DNA of 64,000 nt from CAJBVG01 sp943371425 (GTDB lineage: Bacteria > Bacteroidota > Bacteroidia > Sphingobacteriales > Sphingobacteriaceae), in contig CALRUR010000004.1 of the NCBI GenBank assembly GCA_943371425.1, forward strand, positions 62,001 to 126,000, written 5' to 3'. This document shows positions 17,643 through 27,579 of this stretch, piece after piece; the stretch's first letter is position 1, and each line of letters starts with the position of its first letter. Under the pieces are notes generated by a model that saw only the letters and a list, made by a program, of their open reading frames with translations, was not told the origin of the DNA and did not search any database. The position numbers and the translations under genes were made by a program.

Positions 17643-19127
17643 ATGGGAATTGTTAAACGACAAGGGATTAAAGCCTCAATACTGGTATATATTGGTTTTG
17701 GTTTGGGGGCTATTAATTTATTGGTGTTTTTCCCAATATTTTTTTCAGAAGAACAATTGGGTTTAACAAGGGTGCTCACAAGTACTACCCTAACCTTTGC
17801 ACAATTATGTTTGCTAGGCCTGCCTGCCGTAATGCTCAAATTTTACCCTTATTACAATGATCATGCAAAAAATAATAACGATTTGCTTTTTTGGACTTCC
17901 CTATTTGCATTTGTAGGTTTTGTTATTGTTTCAACCATTTCTTGGTACTTTTATCCAGATATTATAAACTACTTTTCTAAGAAATCGCCATTGTTGAGCG
18001 AATATTTTTATTTAACTTTTATTGGCGGTTTTTTTTTAGTGGTATATACCATCTTCGAAACCTATTCTAGATCTAATTTAAGAAGTATATTACCAATATT
18101 TCTTAGAGAAGTAGGCTTGAGAATTTTTACACTATTATTAATTGTATTGTATTATTTTCAAATTATAGGGTTTAATTCTTTTATAATTTATTTGAGTGTT
18201 TATTTTTCTATTGCAATAATTGTTATTCTAATTGATTTATTTTCGAATACAGATATTACGTTCAAAACCACTAGTTCTAAAGTTACCAAACGAATTAAAA
18301 GTAAAATGTTTTTGTATGGTTCTTTTATTTACGGTGGTGGTATATTTGCAATTATTGCTGATAATATTGATACAATATTAATTGCAGGTATCGCAGGCCT
18401 AAAAAGTACGGGTATATTTACCATCGCAAGTTATATTGTTACAATTTTGCAAGTTCCACAAAGAACTATTTCTTCTATAACTACCCCAATACTTGCTAAA
18501 TCATGGAAGGAAAAAGATATTAATAATATCCAATATTTATACGAGAAAACTTCTTTAAGTCAGTTAATATTTGGACTCACTATCTTTTTGGCAATTTGGC
18601 TGAATATTGATCAATTATTTAGTTTTTTACCTTCAGACTATGCCGAAGGCAAATATGTAGTTCTTGTGTTATGCATTACTAGAATTATTGACTTAGGTAC
18701 AGGTATTAATGGTGAAATATTAATCACATCGAATTTTTGGCGTTTTAATTTTATAACCCATGTATTATTAATTGCACTATCTATTCCAATAAACTATTAT
18801 TTAATATTAAAATATGGTATTGTCGGATCTGCTTTTTCAAATCTAATTGCATACACTGCTTATAACACAACTCGCTTTTATTTTATTTACAAGAAATTCA
18901 ACATGCAACCTCTTACTATTAATACTCTATACGTGGTATTGCTTGCAATTCTTACTTATTTGGTGTCTGTGTTTTTGAATATTTTTGACAATATATTTGT
19001 GCATATATTCATAAACTTAATTGTAATAGTTGTATTTTTTATTATACCAATTATATATTTTAATATTTCTGTTGATTTTAAATTATTATACAATCAAATA
19101 TTAACCCGAATTAAAAATTTACGATAA
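17643..19127 (+). CDS. Wzx-like oligosaccharide flippase (MOP/PST superfamily)
   Basis: A 494-residue integral membrane protein with about 12-14 hydrophobic helices spread over its length (for example ASILVYIGFGLGAINLLVFF and LIVIVVFFIIPIIYFNI). The opening IVKRQGIKASILVYIGFGLG and the internal GGIFAIIADNIDTILIAG followed by STGIFTIASYI are characteristic of polysaccharide-biosynthesis flippases. Wzx proteins move undecaprenyl-linked repeat units across the inner membrane. No Wzy-type polymerase was recognised nearby, so polymerisation may be encoded elsewhere or the glycan may be short. Confidence 0.88.
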   Translation: MGIVKRQGIKASILVYIGFGLGAINLLVFFPIFFSEEQLGLTRVLTSTTLTFAQLCLLGLPAVMLKFYPYYNDHAKNNNDLLFWTSLFAFVGFVIVSTISWYFYPDIINYFSKKSPLLSEYFYLTFIGGFFLVVYTIFETYSRSNLRSILPIFLREVGLRIFTLLLIVLYYFQIIGFNSFIIYLSVYFSIAIIVILIDLFSNTDITFKTTSSKVTKRIKSKMFLYGSFIYGGGIFAIIADNIDTILIAGIAGLKSTGIFTIASYIVTILQVPQRTISSITTPILAKSWKEKDINNIQYLYEKTSLSQLIFGLTIFLAIWLNIDQLFSFLPSDYAEGKYVVLVLCITRIIDLGTGINGEILITSNFWRFNFITHVLLIALSIPINYYLILKYGIVGSAFSNLIAYTAYNTTRFYFIYKKFNMQPLTINTLYVVLLAILTYLVSVFLNIFDNIFVHIFINLIVIVVFFIIPIIYFNISVDFKLLYNQILTRIKNLR

Positions 19128-19139
19128 AATAATTATACG

Positions 19140-19982
19140 ATGTACGGATTTAGAAAAGCTATTTATAAATTATATGCCAACATATATCATTTAATTTTTA
19201 AACTAAGAGGTAAAAAAGCAAATAGTGATGACTGTCAGATATCTTTTTTTAGATTTTGGAGTTTCTTTGTAAAAGATTTCTATTATACAATTAATGAAGA
19301 TAGAGTGTATTATAATCCGCTACGTTCTGGTGTAGGTTGGGTAGCATTTTTTAATAAATCATTCGAACAAGAAGAGCTCGACCAGTGTAAGAAATTAATT
19401 AAACAAGATGATGTTGTAATTGATATAGGGGCAAACATTGGCTCTCACTCGCTCTTATTTGCCTCTTTAGCAAATAAAGGTATTGTTTATAGCATCGAAC
19501 CTTCGCGCATTACCTTCGAAAACTTATTGAGAAATATAAAATATAAAGATAATATAGTGCCCCTAAGTGTTGCAGTAAGTAATACCAACGAAATTCTGAA
19601 TTTTTATGAATGTGATAATGATGTGATGAGCGGATTGAAAAATACTGATAGAAGTGGCATAACTTATGTAAATAAAGTGCCAGCAGTTAGAATGGACGAT
19701 TTGGCGAAGTTGTTAAATTTGCAAAAATTAGATTTTGTTAAAATTGATGTAGAAGGATTAGAAACGGAGGTGATAGAAGGCTTCATAGATACATTAGCTA
19801 AGTTTAAACCTATTGTATTTTGCGAAATTTATTCGGGTACAAACTCTAACCCCGATTCTAATAAAACCATTAATTTAATAAGTTCCATAGGCTACGATAT
19901 TTTCGTATTAAAAGGCAATAATTTAGTTCCTTTTGAAAAGCATGATGATAACTATCACAATTACTTTTTTATATCGAAATAA
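19140..19982 (+). CDS. FkbM family methyltransferase
   Basis: A 280-residue protein with SAM motif I VVIDIGANIGSHSLLFASLA (about 97-116), the acidic contact VYSIEPS, and the FkbM signature LDFVKIDVEGLETEVIEGF. It is followed directly by a second FkbM gene, with the next ATG adjoining its stop codon. The N-terminal 70 residues before the domain are family-variable. It likely methylates a sugar or glycan end group in the same pathway as the flanking glycosyltransferases. The particular hydroxyl group is unknown. Confidence 0.87.
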   Translation: MYGFRKAIYKLYANIYHLIFKLRGKKANSDDCQISFFRFWSFFVKDFYYTINEDRVYYNPLRSGVGWVAFFNKSFEQEELDQCKKLIKQDDVVIDIGANIGSHSLLFASLANKGIVYSIEPSRITFENLLRNIKYKDNIVPLSVAVSNTNEILNFYECDNDVMSGLKNTDRSGITYVNKVPAVRMDDLAKLLNLQKLDFVKIDVEGLETEVIEGFIDTLAKFKPIVFCEIYSGTNSNPDSNKTINLISSIGYDIFVLKGNNLVPFEKHDDNYHNYFFISK

Positions 19983-20777
19983 ATGAAATCATTAATTAAA
20001 CTAATTATTCAACTTTTTGCAAATATTATCAAACATAATAATGAAGCATTAAAGTTTTTATATACAAAAGCACTTAAAACGCAAACTCAAGCTTATATTG
20101 ATTATGGCTATGGAGAAACTTATCCGCATATAGAAAAGTCATCTGAGATTGCACATAAGTATAGTTTTAGTAAAGACTTAATTGTAGATATTGGTGGTGC
20201 ACGTGGATACACAGCATATTTATTTCACAAGTTTCAACCCGCTTCAACTATTATGGTATTTGAACCTTTAGCTGAGAACATACCATTAATTAGAAATCAA
20301 TTACAAGGAATTAACAATGTACACATTATAGAAAAAGCATTAGGAAACGAATCTGGTGAAAAAATAATTAATAAGTCAACACGTATTACTTCTTCCTCTT
20401 TACTCGAATTTGAATCAAACATTGATAGCAATTACATGAAAGATGCTTTGAAAGAAAATAATACTGAAAATATTATAATTAGCAGGTTAGATGATGAATT
20501 GCAAAGTGTAGAGAAGGTGGGGATTATAAAAATTGATGTGCAAGGATATGAAATAGAAGTACTGAAAGGCGCTACTAACACACTTGCTAAAACAGCTTTA
20601 GTGGTAGTTGAGGTAAGTAATCATCATGTTTATAAAAACGCACCAATGTATTATGATGTTGATGAGTTATTGCGAAATAACGGATTTGAACTCTATGATA
20701 ATTGTTTAACATTTAAAGAGAACGGCAGACTTAGAGAATGGGATGCTATTTATTTAAATTCTAAATTGTTAAAATGA
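19983..20777 (+). CDS. FkbM family methyltransferase
   Basis: A 264-residue protein. SAM-binding motif I here is LIVDIGGARGYTAYLFHKF, slightly unusual in having GGARG where neighbours have GANIG or GSNIG. The second signature is VGIIKIDVQGYEIEVLKGA. It starts immediately after the previous stop codon and overlaps the next gene by 4 bp (ATGA), so it sits inside a translationally coupled operon. The divergence from the preceding FkbM protein is large, which argues for a different acceptor rather than a recent duplicate. Substrate unknown. Confidence 0.86.
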   Translation: MKSLIKLIIQLFANIIKHNNEALKFLYTKALKTQTQAYIDYGYGETYPHIEKSSEIAHKYSFSKDLIVDIGGARGYTAYLFHKFQPASTIMVFEPLAENIPLIRNQLQGINNVHIIEKALGNESGEKIINKSTRITSSSLLEFESNIDSNYMKDALKENNTENIIISRLDDELQSVEKVGIIKIDVQGYEIEVLKGATNTLAKTALVVVEVSNHHVYKNAPMYYDVDELLRNNGFELYDNCLTFKENGRLREWDAIYLNSKLLK

Positions 20778-21937
20778 AAATTGGTGTAATAGAAATTATG
20801 CCAAAAGGGCATTATACATTAGTTGAATCGGTTGCTAAAATATTTGCTTCAAACCCGAATAATAAAGTTGTGGTGTATACTACCACAATAGGTTATTCGA
20901 ACATTTCATTTATAACAGCAGAATACACCAATATTGAAATTGTAGATGTAGAAAAAACTCAAGGTATACATAATTTTTTACGTGAAATAAATAACTTAGG
21001 ATTGAATAAGGCCTATCTTATTACGCTTGATCATTATATCCCAGAAATTTCAAAAATAAAATTTACATTCCCTTTACATTTGTTTATACATAATATTTAT
21101 TTATGGTTCGACATAAGTTTTGTTAGTAATTTTAAAAGAACGCTAAAAGAAATTATTGATAAGCCTTTACTAACCCATTATTGGATTAAGAGGAATTTTA
21201 TACAGAGTTCAATTAAGAGAAAAATAACAAAAAACATATTATCGTCAGGAGGCAAATTCGTTGTATTGAATTCAAATTTAACTAACGAATTAAAAAAGTT
21301 TACAAACGAAAATAACATAGAAGAAATTCCATTTTCAATCTATCAACCATCTATAACTGATAGAAGTAATAGTAACGAATTTCGAATTTGTGTGCCAGGT
21401 ATGTTATCTGCTAGTAGGCGCGATTATTACTCTTTGTTTGAAATGATGCGTAGTAATCCAATTATTTTTAAAGAAAAAGTAACGATAGATTTGTTAGGAG
21501 GAATTAACATATCTGAGCAAGGCTTAGAAATTTTAAAAGAAGCACAGAGTTTAAAAACCGAAGGGTATAAGATTATTTTTTACGATAAAGATTTAGTAGC
21601 CATTGACGAATTTGACGAGGAGCTTTCAAAATCGGATATTGTATTAGGTAATATGCACGTAATAATGAATGAGTTTAATATTTATGGCAAATCAAAAGAC
21701 AGTGGTATAATGTATACTATGATAAAGGCAGCTAAACCTGGATTGCTGCCTGTAGGATACAATATATTGCCTGAATTAAAAGATTCGACTTTGATTTTTA
21801 ACTCTTACCAAGTGCTTTCGGAGGTAATTATTAATTTGATTGATAATAAAGATAGCTTAGATTTACTAAAAATTAATGCAAAGAAAAATTCGGAGTTTTT
21901 TAGTCCGGAACTAGTTTATAAAAGAATTACAAATTAA
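20774..21937 (+). CDS. Putative glycosyltransferase (GT-B-like, family unclear)
   Basis: A 387-residue protein beginning MKIGVIEIMPKGHYTLVESV, consistent with the first strand and loop of a GT-B fold. It has an interdomain region FRICVPGMLSASRRDYYSLF and a C-terminal GSTL-like region around KAAKPGLLPVGYNILPEL that resembles the donor-binding half. The usual E-x7-E motif is not evident, so the family is unclear. It overlaps the upstream FkbM gene by 4 bp and precedes the epimerase by 5 bp. Position and fold suggest a sugar transfer step; this is inference. Confidence 0.6.
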   Translation: MKIGVIEIMPKGHYTLVESVAKIFASNPNNKVVVYTTTIGYSNISFITAEYTNIEIVDVEKTQGIHNFLREINNLGLNKAYLITLDHYIPEISKIKFTFPLHLFIHNIYLWFDISFVSNFKRTLKEIIDKPLLTHYWIKRNFIQSSIKRKITKNILSSGGKFVVLNSNLTNELKKFTNENNIEEIPFSIYQPSITDRSNSNEFRICVPGMLSASRRDYYSLFEMMRSNPIIFKEKVTIDLLGGINISEQGLEILKEAQSLKTEGYKIIFYDKDLVAIDEFDEELSKSDIVLGNMHVIMNEFNIYGKSKDSGIMYTMIKAAKPGLLPVGYNILPELKDSTLIFNSYQVLSEVIINLIDNKDSLDLLKINAKKNSEFFSPELVYKRITN

Positions 21938-21942
21938 CATTT

Positions 21943-23022
21943 ATGTCGGTAATAATAGTAACAGGATCAGCAGGATTAATAGGAAGCGAAGCGGCTAAGT
22001 TTTTTCATTCTAAAGGATATAATATTATTGGAATTGATAATGACATGCGCGCGTATTTTTTTGGAGAAAACGCAAGTACTAATTGGAACAAAAACAAATT
22101 AGAAGAGACCTTAGTAAATTATACGCACAAAAATATTGATATAAGAGATTACAGCTCTATTGAAAAACTTTTTCAAGAATATGGAACTGATATTAAAGGG
22201 GTAATACATACCGCTGCTCAGCCTTCGCATGATTGGGCTGCAAAAGAACCATTCACAGATTTTAGTGTAAATGCAAATGGCACCCTAAATATGTTAGAAG
22301 CCACTAGGTTATATTCACCCAATGCAGTATTTATTTTTACAAGCACCAATAAAGTATATGGCGATACTCCTAATTATTTACCATTGGTAGAACTTGATGA
22401 AAGGTGGGAGATAGATATAAATCATAAATACTACAAAGAGGGTATAGATGAAGAAATGAGTATTGACAATTCTAAACACAGTATTTTTGGTGCGAGTAAA
22501 GTGGCAGCAGATATAATGGTTCAAGAATATGGAAAATATTTTGGAATGAATACAGGTGTGTTTAGAGGTGGTTGTTTAACTGGCCCTTCTCATAGTGGTG
22601 CAGAATTACACGGATTTTTAGCTTTTTTAGTACTCTGTGCTGTTAATAAAAAACCATACAATGTATTTGGTTATAAAGGCAAACAAGTGAGAGACAACAT
22701 ACATAGTTATGATTTAATACAAGCATTTTGGCAATTCTTTAATAAACCAAGAAATGGTGAAGTGTATAATATAGGTGGTGCCAGATTTTCTAATGTTTCG
22801 ATGCTTGAAGCTATTAGGTTAATTGAAGAAATAGCTGGACATAAATTGCAATATACAATTACAGAGAACAATCGTATAGGTGACCATATTTGGTATGTAA
22901 GTGATGTAAATAAATTTAAATCACATTATCCAGAATGGAATTTAACTTATAACATTCCAACTATACTTACAGAGATGATTGCAAATGCAGAAGAGAAAAT
23001 GATAAATAATTCTAAGTTGTAA
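21943..23022 (+). CDS. NAD-dependent epimerase, CDP-paratose 2-epimerase-like
   Basis: A 359-residue short-chain dehydrogenase/reductase with the Rossmann motif GSAGLIGSEAAKFF near the N-terminus. It has a highly characteristic stretch, AAQPSHDWAAKEPFTDFSVN then ANGTLNML, and TSTNKVYGDTPN, both typical of CDP-paratose/CDP-tyvelose 2-epimerases (RfbE type). The active-site Tyr-x3-Lys pair is replaced by an FGASKVAAD-type region, as in that subfamily. These enzymes convert CDP-paratose to CDP-tyvelose, yet the other CDP-dideoxyhexose genes are not in this window. The true sugar may therefore differ. Its last codons form one arm of a 16-bp inverted repeat. Confidence 0.78.
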   Translation: MSVIIVTGSAGLIGSEAAKFFHSKGYNIIGIDNDMRAYFFGENASTNWNKNKLEETLVNYTHKNIDIRDYSSIEKLFQEYGTDIKGVIHTAAQPSHDWAAKEPFTDFSVNANGTLNMLEATRLYSPNAVFIFTSTNKVYGDTPNYLPLVELDERWEIDINHKYYKEGIDEEMSIDNSKHSIFGASKVAADIMVQEYGKYFGMNTGVFRGGCLTGPSHSGAELHGFLAFLVLCAVNKKPYNVFGYKGKQVRDNIHSYDLIQAFWQFFNKPRNGEVYNIGGARFSNVSMLEAIRLIEEIAGHKLQYTITENNRIGDHIWYVSDVNKFKSHYPEWNLTYNIPTILTEMIANAEEKMINNSKL

Positions 23023-23068
23023 ATAATAATTAAAGATTTACAACACTTACACTTTACAACTTAGAATT
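23008..23068. repeat. Perfect 16-bp inverted repeat between convergent genes
   Basis: AATTCTAAGTTGTAAA (23008-23023) and its exact reverse complement TTTACAACTTAGAATT (23053-23068) are separated by 29 nt. The left arm contains the final codons and stop of the epimerase gene. The right arm lies 13 bp before the 3' end of the convergent yfhO-like gene. The right side continues with word-like repeats (CACCATTCACCATTTACAATTC). It probably works as a bidirectional transcription barrier and belongs to the intergenic word-repeat set described in the findings. Confidence 0.75.
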
Positions 23069-23081
23069 CACCATTCACCAT

Positions 23082-25505
23082 TTACAATTCATTATAGGCT
23101 TTGTATCCTGCAAACCCTAATAGCAGTATCAACAGCAATGAGCTTGCCAAAGCAATTTTCTCTCCTGTTTGAAATGCTATTGGTTCAAACTTAAATACAA
23201 TTTGATGTTTACCTGCTGGCACTTTCATAGCCCTTAATAAATAATTAGCGCGTATATAATTGCTTTTCACACCATCAATATATACATTCCAGCCTTTGTT
23301 ATAATATACATCCGAGAATACCGCAAATTGATCTGTACTAGCATTCGACTCAAAGTCTAATTGCATTGGGTTGTATTTAGTCAATTTAATACTTGCAGTG
23401 CTATCATAAATAGGTGTAAAATCTGCCAACTCTGTTTTAAAGCGCTCGTCGATAATTACTGTATTTTTTGGATTAAACCCAGTTAGCGAATTCATTTCCG
23501 AATCGGCATTAGGTACGTATTTCATTTCTTTTATAAACCAAGCATTACCACATGCATCTGGGTTTTGTTGGTAAGTGGTTTGTTGAGTTTGAGGATTTGC
23601 AACTATAAAATATTTTGCATTTAACATATTGTATGCATTAATATTTCCTTTTGATAATTGAAAGTCTATTAACTCTTGGTAACGTTTTAATTTCGCTGCA
23701 TGGTAACCACCAATTGATTTGTGGTAGTATGACGTTACAGCATCAGAAGTTATATTTTGGGTAGTATTGTATACTCTGTAATACAAATCTTTGTCTTTCA
23801 AAATTTCAACATCAACAGTTGTCATTGGTATTTCTTGAACTTTGGTTTTTCTTTTAGAAAAATTATCATCATTCAAATATCTTTTATCAACTGTCCACAT
23901 ATCAACAGATACTAATACTAACAAGCCAATTACTAAATATTGGGCACTTAATTTTTTACGAATAAACACAATAATTAGTGCCGCGCTAAATAATATAAAT
24001 ATTAACGACCTAAATGCGTCTGCTTGCAATAGCGATTTTCTGTCTTCAGTTAATGCATTAATTATTTGTTCATATGCATCGCCAAACATTCTTTTATCAC
24101 TATCAGCATTTGTGAATTCACCTGCAATGCTTGGTACTAAAGCCAACAGTAAAGTTAAGCCTCCAACTATTATTAATGAATTACGTAAGGCTTTATTTAA
24201 TTTCAATTGTTCAACTTTGCCTTCTATTAATTCTTGTATAGCTAAACAAGCAAGTAATGGGAATAGTAAACTTGTAACTACAAGTATGGATGATACTGCT
24301 CTGAATTTATTATACAATGGGAAGTTATCGAAGAAAAATCCTGATAAACTCATAAAATGGCTACCCCACGATAAGGCAATAGTTAATAATACAGTGGCTA
24401 ATATCCACCACTTATCTTTACCTTTTACAATAAATAATCCGAACACAAATAAGAAAAATATAATGGCTCCAAAATAAACTGGTCCGGCGGTAAAAGATTG
24501 TTCGCCCCAGTATAATGGTAATCTTTTTACAATTTGTGCTGCATTTGGTACTCCTTGTTTTTGTAAAAACTTATAGGTTTCAGAATCTTTACCCAATTCT
24601 CCTGCAGATGCTCCTCCTTGAATATTTGGAATCAATAAGCTTAAACTTTCTTCAATTCCATAACTGTATTCAAATGCATATTCTTTACTTAATCCATCTC
24701 TATTGCCAGCAGGGTTTAGTGTTAATTCTGTTTTGCCACGTATAGTTTCTTCAGCATATTCTTGTGTGAGCCATAGTGGTGTAATGTTTACACCTACTCC
24801 AATTACAGCAGCTATTAATAATACTAATGTTGATTTTACAAATGGCATTAGCATTTTAGATTTTATGGCCTCTACTAATTGAAAAATTCCATAAATAATT
24901 ACTCCTAAACCAAAGTAATAAGTCATTTGAAAGTGATTCGCCTTTATTTGTAATGCTAAAAACAACGCAAATAAAGCAGCGCCTTGCCAAAGCTTGCCTC
25001 TATATGCCATGAGTACTCCCGCTAAAGTAGGAGCAAGTAATCCTATAACAATGGCTTTATTGCTATGACCGGCTGCAATAATAATGAAGTTGTAAGAAGA
25101 GAATGCAAAAGCGATTGCACCTAACATACTTAGCCAAACATTCATCTTTAAGGTTCTCAATAAAATAAAAAACCCTATTAAGTATAATAGTACAGTGTTT
25201 ATTGGATTTGGAACATTACGTGTATAGGTATCAATAATATAACCTGCAATATTATTTTTATAGCCCAACCATATTTGGTAGGTAGGCATTCCACCAAACA
25301 TAGAATTTGTCCACAAAGTATAATTACCTGTTTCTTTGTAGTAATTAAATGTTTCTTGCTGCACTCCGTTAATTAACTCTACGTCGCTTTGATTAATCTT
25401 TTTGCCTTCTAATACAGGGCTAAAATAAGCTAAACAAATTCCGATGAAAATTACGATAGCTAGGATTACGAATTGATTTCGTTTGATGAATGATTGTTTT
25501 TCCAT
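23082..25505 (-). CDS. YfhO family multi-spanning membrane protein
   Basis: An 807-residue protein with many hydrophobic helices, a large extracytoplasmic region near the C-terminal third, and a last helix before the end. The early periplasmic loop SPVLEGKKINQSDVELINGV and the region GGMPTYQIWLGY are typical of Bacteroidota YfhO-like (DUF6541/GT-C-like) proteins. YfhO in Firmicutes helps glycosylate teichoic acids; here the role is probably a polyprenyl-linked sugar transfer or glycan modification (inference). The ATG at 25505 is chosen over 25529 because a promoter -7 box overlaps the latter. It is convergent with the glycan cluster. Confidence 0.8.
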   Translation of the reverse strand: MEKQSFIKRNQFVILAIVIFIGICLAYFSPVLEGKKINQSDVELINGVQQETFNYYKETGNYTLWTNSMFGGMPTYQIWLGYKNNIAGYIIDTYTRNVPNPINTVLLYLIGFFILLRTLKMNVWLSMLGAIAFAFSSYNFIIIAAGHSNKAIVIGLLAPTLAGVLMAYRGKLWQGAALFALFLALQIKANHFQMTYYFGLGVIIYGIFQLVEAIKSKMLMPFVKSTLVLLIAAVIGVGVNITPLWLTQEYAEETIRGKTELTLNPAGNRDGLSKEYAFEYSYGIEESLSLLIPNIQGGASAGELGKDSETYKFLQKQGVPNAAQIVKRLPLYWGEQSFTAGPVYFGAIIFFLFVFGLFIVKGKDKWWILATVLLTIALSWGSHFMSLSGFFFDNFPLYNKFRAVSSILVVTSLLFPLLACLAIQELIEGKVEQLKLNKALRNSLIIVGGLTLLLALVPSIAGEFTNADSDKRMFGDAYEQIINALTEDRKSLLQADAFRSLIFILFSAALIIVFIRKKLSAQYLVIGLLVLVSVDMWTVDKRYLNDDNFSKRKTKVQEIPMTTVDVEILKDKDLYYRVYNTTQNITSDAVTSYYHKSIGGYHAAKLKRYQELIDFQLSKGNINAYNMLNAKYFIVANPQTQQTTYQQNPDACGNAWFIKEMKYVPNADSEMNSLTGFNPKNTVIIDERFKTELADFTPIYDSTASIKLTKYNPMQLDFESNASTDQFAVFSDVYYNKGWNVYIDGVKSNYIRANYLLRAMKVPAGKHQIVFKFEPIAFQTGEKIALASSLLLILLLGFAGYKAYNEL

Positions 25506-25526
25506 TATTTTTTTAATGATCAAAAC

Positions 25527-25558
25527 CAAAAGTAATAAATTGATATCGGTATTTTCAA
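25527..25558 (-). promoter_or_regulatory. Bacteroidota-type promoter for the YfhO gene
   Basis: On the minus strand TTG (25558-25556) is followed after 21 bp by TACTTTTG (25534-25527), fitting the -33/-7 consensus TTG...TAnnTTTG. Transcription would start about 15 bp before the ATG at 25505. The placement rules out the upstream in-frame start at 25529. Confidence 0.5.
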
Positions 25559-25582
25559 TATATTTAACCTTGAAATATTAGA

Positions 25583-26902
25583 ATGATACTAATTTATAGC
25601 AAACATCTAACCAATAGATTACGATATACCCTGCAGTTTATATTTGAAGACGTATGTGCTGTTCAGTATGAAATATGCTCTGATATTCAATATTTTAAAG
25701 ATTCTACTTCTATTAAAATCAATTACTCTGGTTCCAAAATAACAGATAACGAGTTCTTCGTACAACCTCAAGGATTATTAACTTCTGAGGGTATAAGCAC
25801 CTTAAATTTGCCTTTGCAGGTCGACGCAGATAGTATAAAGCTTTTTCCAAACGCTACAGACGACATGGGTTTTGATGTTTTTTCAGCAATTTTTTATTTT
25901 ATTTCTAGATATGAAGAGTACCTGCCTTTTAAAAAAGATAAACATAGAAGATTTGAAGCGGCAGAATCTTTTGCATATAAAAATGGATTTTTAAATCGCC
26001 CTATTGTCGACGAATGGATTGTAGAGCTACAAAAAAAGCTAAGCGAAAAATTCACTTCACTTATTTGGAATAAAAGAGAGTTTACTTGCAAACCGACCAT
26101 AGATATTGATCAGATTTTTGCAATAAAAGGAAAAAGTACTGTTCGGTTCTTAAAACCAGTTTTAATTAGTTTATTAACGTTAAATTTTAAGTTTTTAGTT
26201 TATTTATTTAGGGTAAGAATGGGCTTAAGTAAGGATCCATTCGATCAGTTATCAAATTTTGAAGCCTTACATAGAAAATATAATCTTAAAGCAATTTATT
26301 TTATTTTGTTCAGTAAAAAATACAACCGATTTGATATCAACATTTCTATAAGAAATAAAGATTTTAGAAAATCTGTAAAAGAAACTGCCAAAACAGCAAA
26401 CATCGGAATTCATCCATCCTATCATTCGAGGTACGATTATAAATTAGTTGATGAAGAAATTCATTTATTATCGAATGTTTTAAATACCCCCATTAATTCC
26501 TCGCGTCAGCATTATTTAAAACTCCGAATTCCTAACACTTATAAATCTCTTCTAAGCTTAGGTATTGCAAATGAATATACAATGGGCTTTGCGAGTATAC
26601 CTGGATTTAGAGCCGGTACAAGCCATACCTTTAGATTTTATGACATTAAACATGAGCAAACCACTTTTTTAAAGGTTCACCCTTTTTGTGTTATGGACGC
26701 TACATTTAAAACATATTTAAATTATAGCGAAGACCAAGCATTTGATTGTATACTAGATTTGATACAAAAACTAAAAAAAGTTAATGGTACCTTTACTCCA
26801 CTCTGGCATAACGAGTCGATGTCTGAATACGGTGTTTGGAAAGGTTGGTCTGGTTTATATGAAAAAATGTTACAAGCAGCCAGTGCAAGTTCTAAATTCT
26901 AA
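25583..26902 (+). CDS. DUF7033 / polysaccharide-deacetylase-like protein
   Basis: A 439-residue cytosolic-looking protein without signal peptide. The N-terminal part (ILIYSKHLTNRLRYTLQFIF, GFDVFSAIFYFISRYEEYL) matches the DUF7033 domain found in Bacteroidota. The second half begins KPTIDIDQIFAIKGKS, with the Asp pair of an NodB/polysaccharide-deacetylase-like barrel, and continues with IGIHPSYHSRYD and TFTPLWHN, plausible metal- or substrate-contacting His residues. Substrate unknown; related genes often sit in cell-envelope regions. It is divergent from the YfhO-like gene. Confidence 0.72.
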   Translation: MILIYSKHLTNRLRYTLQFIFEDVCAVQYEICSDIQYFKDSTSIKINYSGSKITDNEFFVQPQGLLTSEGISTLNLPLQVDADSIKLFPNATDDMGFDVFSAIFYFISRYEEYLPFKKDKHRRFEAAESFAYKNGFLNRPIVDEWIVELQKKLSEKFTSLIWNKREFTCKPTIDIDQIFAIKGKSTVRFLKPVLISLLTLNFKFLVYLFRVRMGLSKDPFDQLSNFEALHRKYNLKAIYFILFSKKYNRFDINISIRNKDFRKSVKETAKTANIGIHPSYHSRYDYKLVDEEIHLLSNVLNTPINSSRQHYLKLRIPNTYKSLLSLGIANEYTMGFASIPGFRAGTSHTFRFYDIKHEQTTFLKVHPFCVMDATFKTYLNYSEDQAFDCILDLIQKLKKVNGTFTPLWHNESMSEYGVWKGWSGLYEKMLQAASASSKF

Positions 26903-26934
26903 TATCACTTTTTATTATTTTAAAAATTATTGAT

Positions 26935-27579
26935 ATGCTAACAAATTTCCAAAATTCAAACTCTATCATTAACCAATATGTAGCAGAGTTAAGAGATGAA
27001 GATATTCAAAAAGATCGTCAGCGTTTCCGTTTTAACATGGAAAGGGTTGGAGAAATTATTGCATATGAAATAAGTAAAAAGTTAAAATACGAATCGGAAG
27101 ATATTACCACACCATTAGGTATTTCGAGCACAGCAATATTAAAGGAACAGCCAGTATTGGCTACCATATTAAGAGCTGGCTTGCCTCTACATAATGGTTT
27201 GCAAAGAGTTTTTGATAAGGCAGATTCTGCTTATATTTCTGCATTTAGAAAAACAAAAAAAGATAATTCTTTTATCATCGAAATGGAATATGTTGCAGTT
27301 CCAGAATTAGAAAACAAAGTGCTTATTGTTTCGGATCCAATGCTTGCAACCGGAAGCTCAATGGTTTTGTGTATTAAAGAATTAATGAGCAGAGCTAAGT
27401 TTACTCAAGTACATATTGTTTCTGTAATTGCAAGTACAATTGGTGTGCAATATGTACAAAGAAACTTACCTAAGGCTCATTTATGGTTAGCCGCTATTGA
27501 TGATGAGCTTACTACAAAATCTTACATTGTTCCGGGTTTAGGTGATGCTGGCGATTTGGCATTTGGTGAAAAAAGATAG
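26935..27579 (+). CDS. upp: Uracil phosphoribosyltransferase
   Basis: Salvage enzyme making UMP from uracil and PRPP. At 214 residues it is the usual length. The PRPP-binding motif VLIVSDPMLATGSSMVL lies near 122-138. The uracil-binding C-terminal loop GLGDAGDLAFGEK is intact, and the flexible loop with ATILRAGLPLHNGL is present. It sits alone between the DUF7033 gene and a HAD phosphatase, with an AT-rich leader and no obvious riboswitch. A run of word-like intergenic repeats follows its stop codon. Confidence 0.95.
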   Translation: MLTNFQNSNSIINQYVAELRDEDIQKDRQRFRFNMERVGEIIAYEISKKLKYESEDITTPLGISSTAILKEQPVLATILRAGLPLHNGLQRVFDKADSAYISAFRKTKKDNSFIIEMEYVAVPELENKVLIVSDPMLATGSSMVLCIKELMSRAKFTQVHIVSVIASTIGVQYVQRNLPKAHLWLAAIDDELTTKSYIVPGLGDAGDLAFGEKR

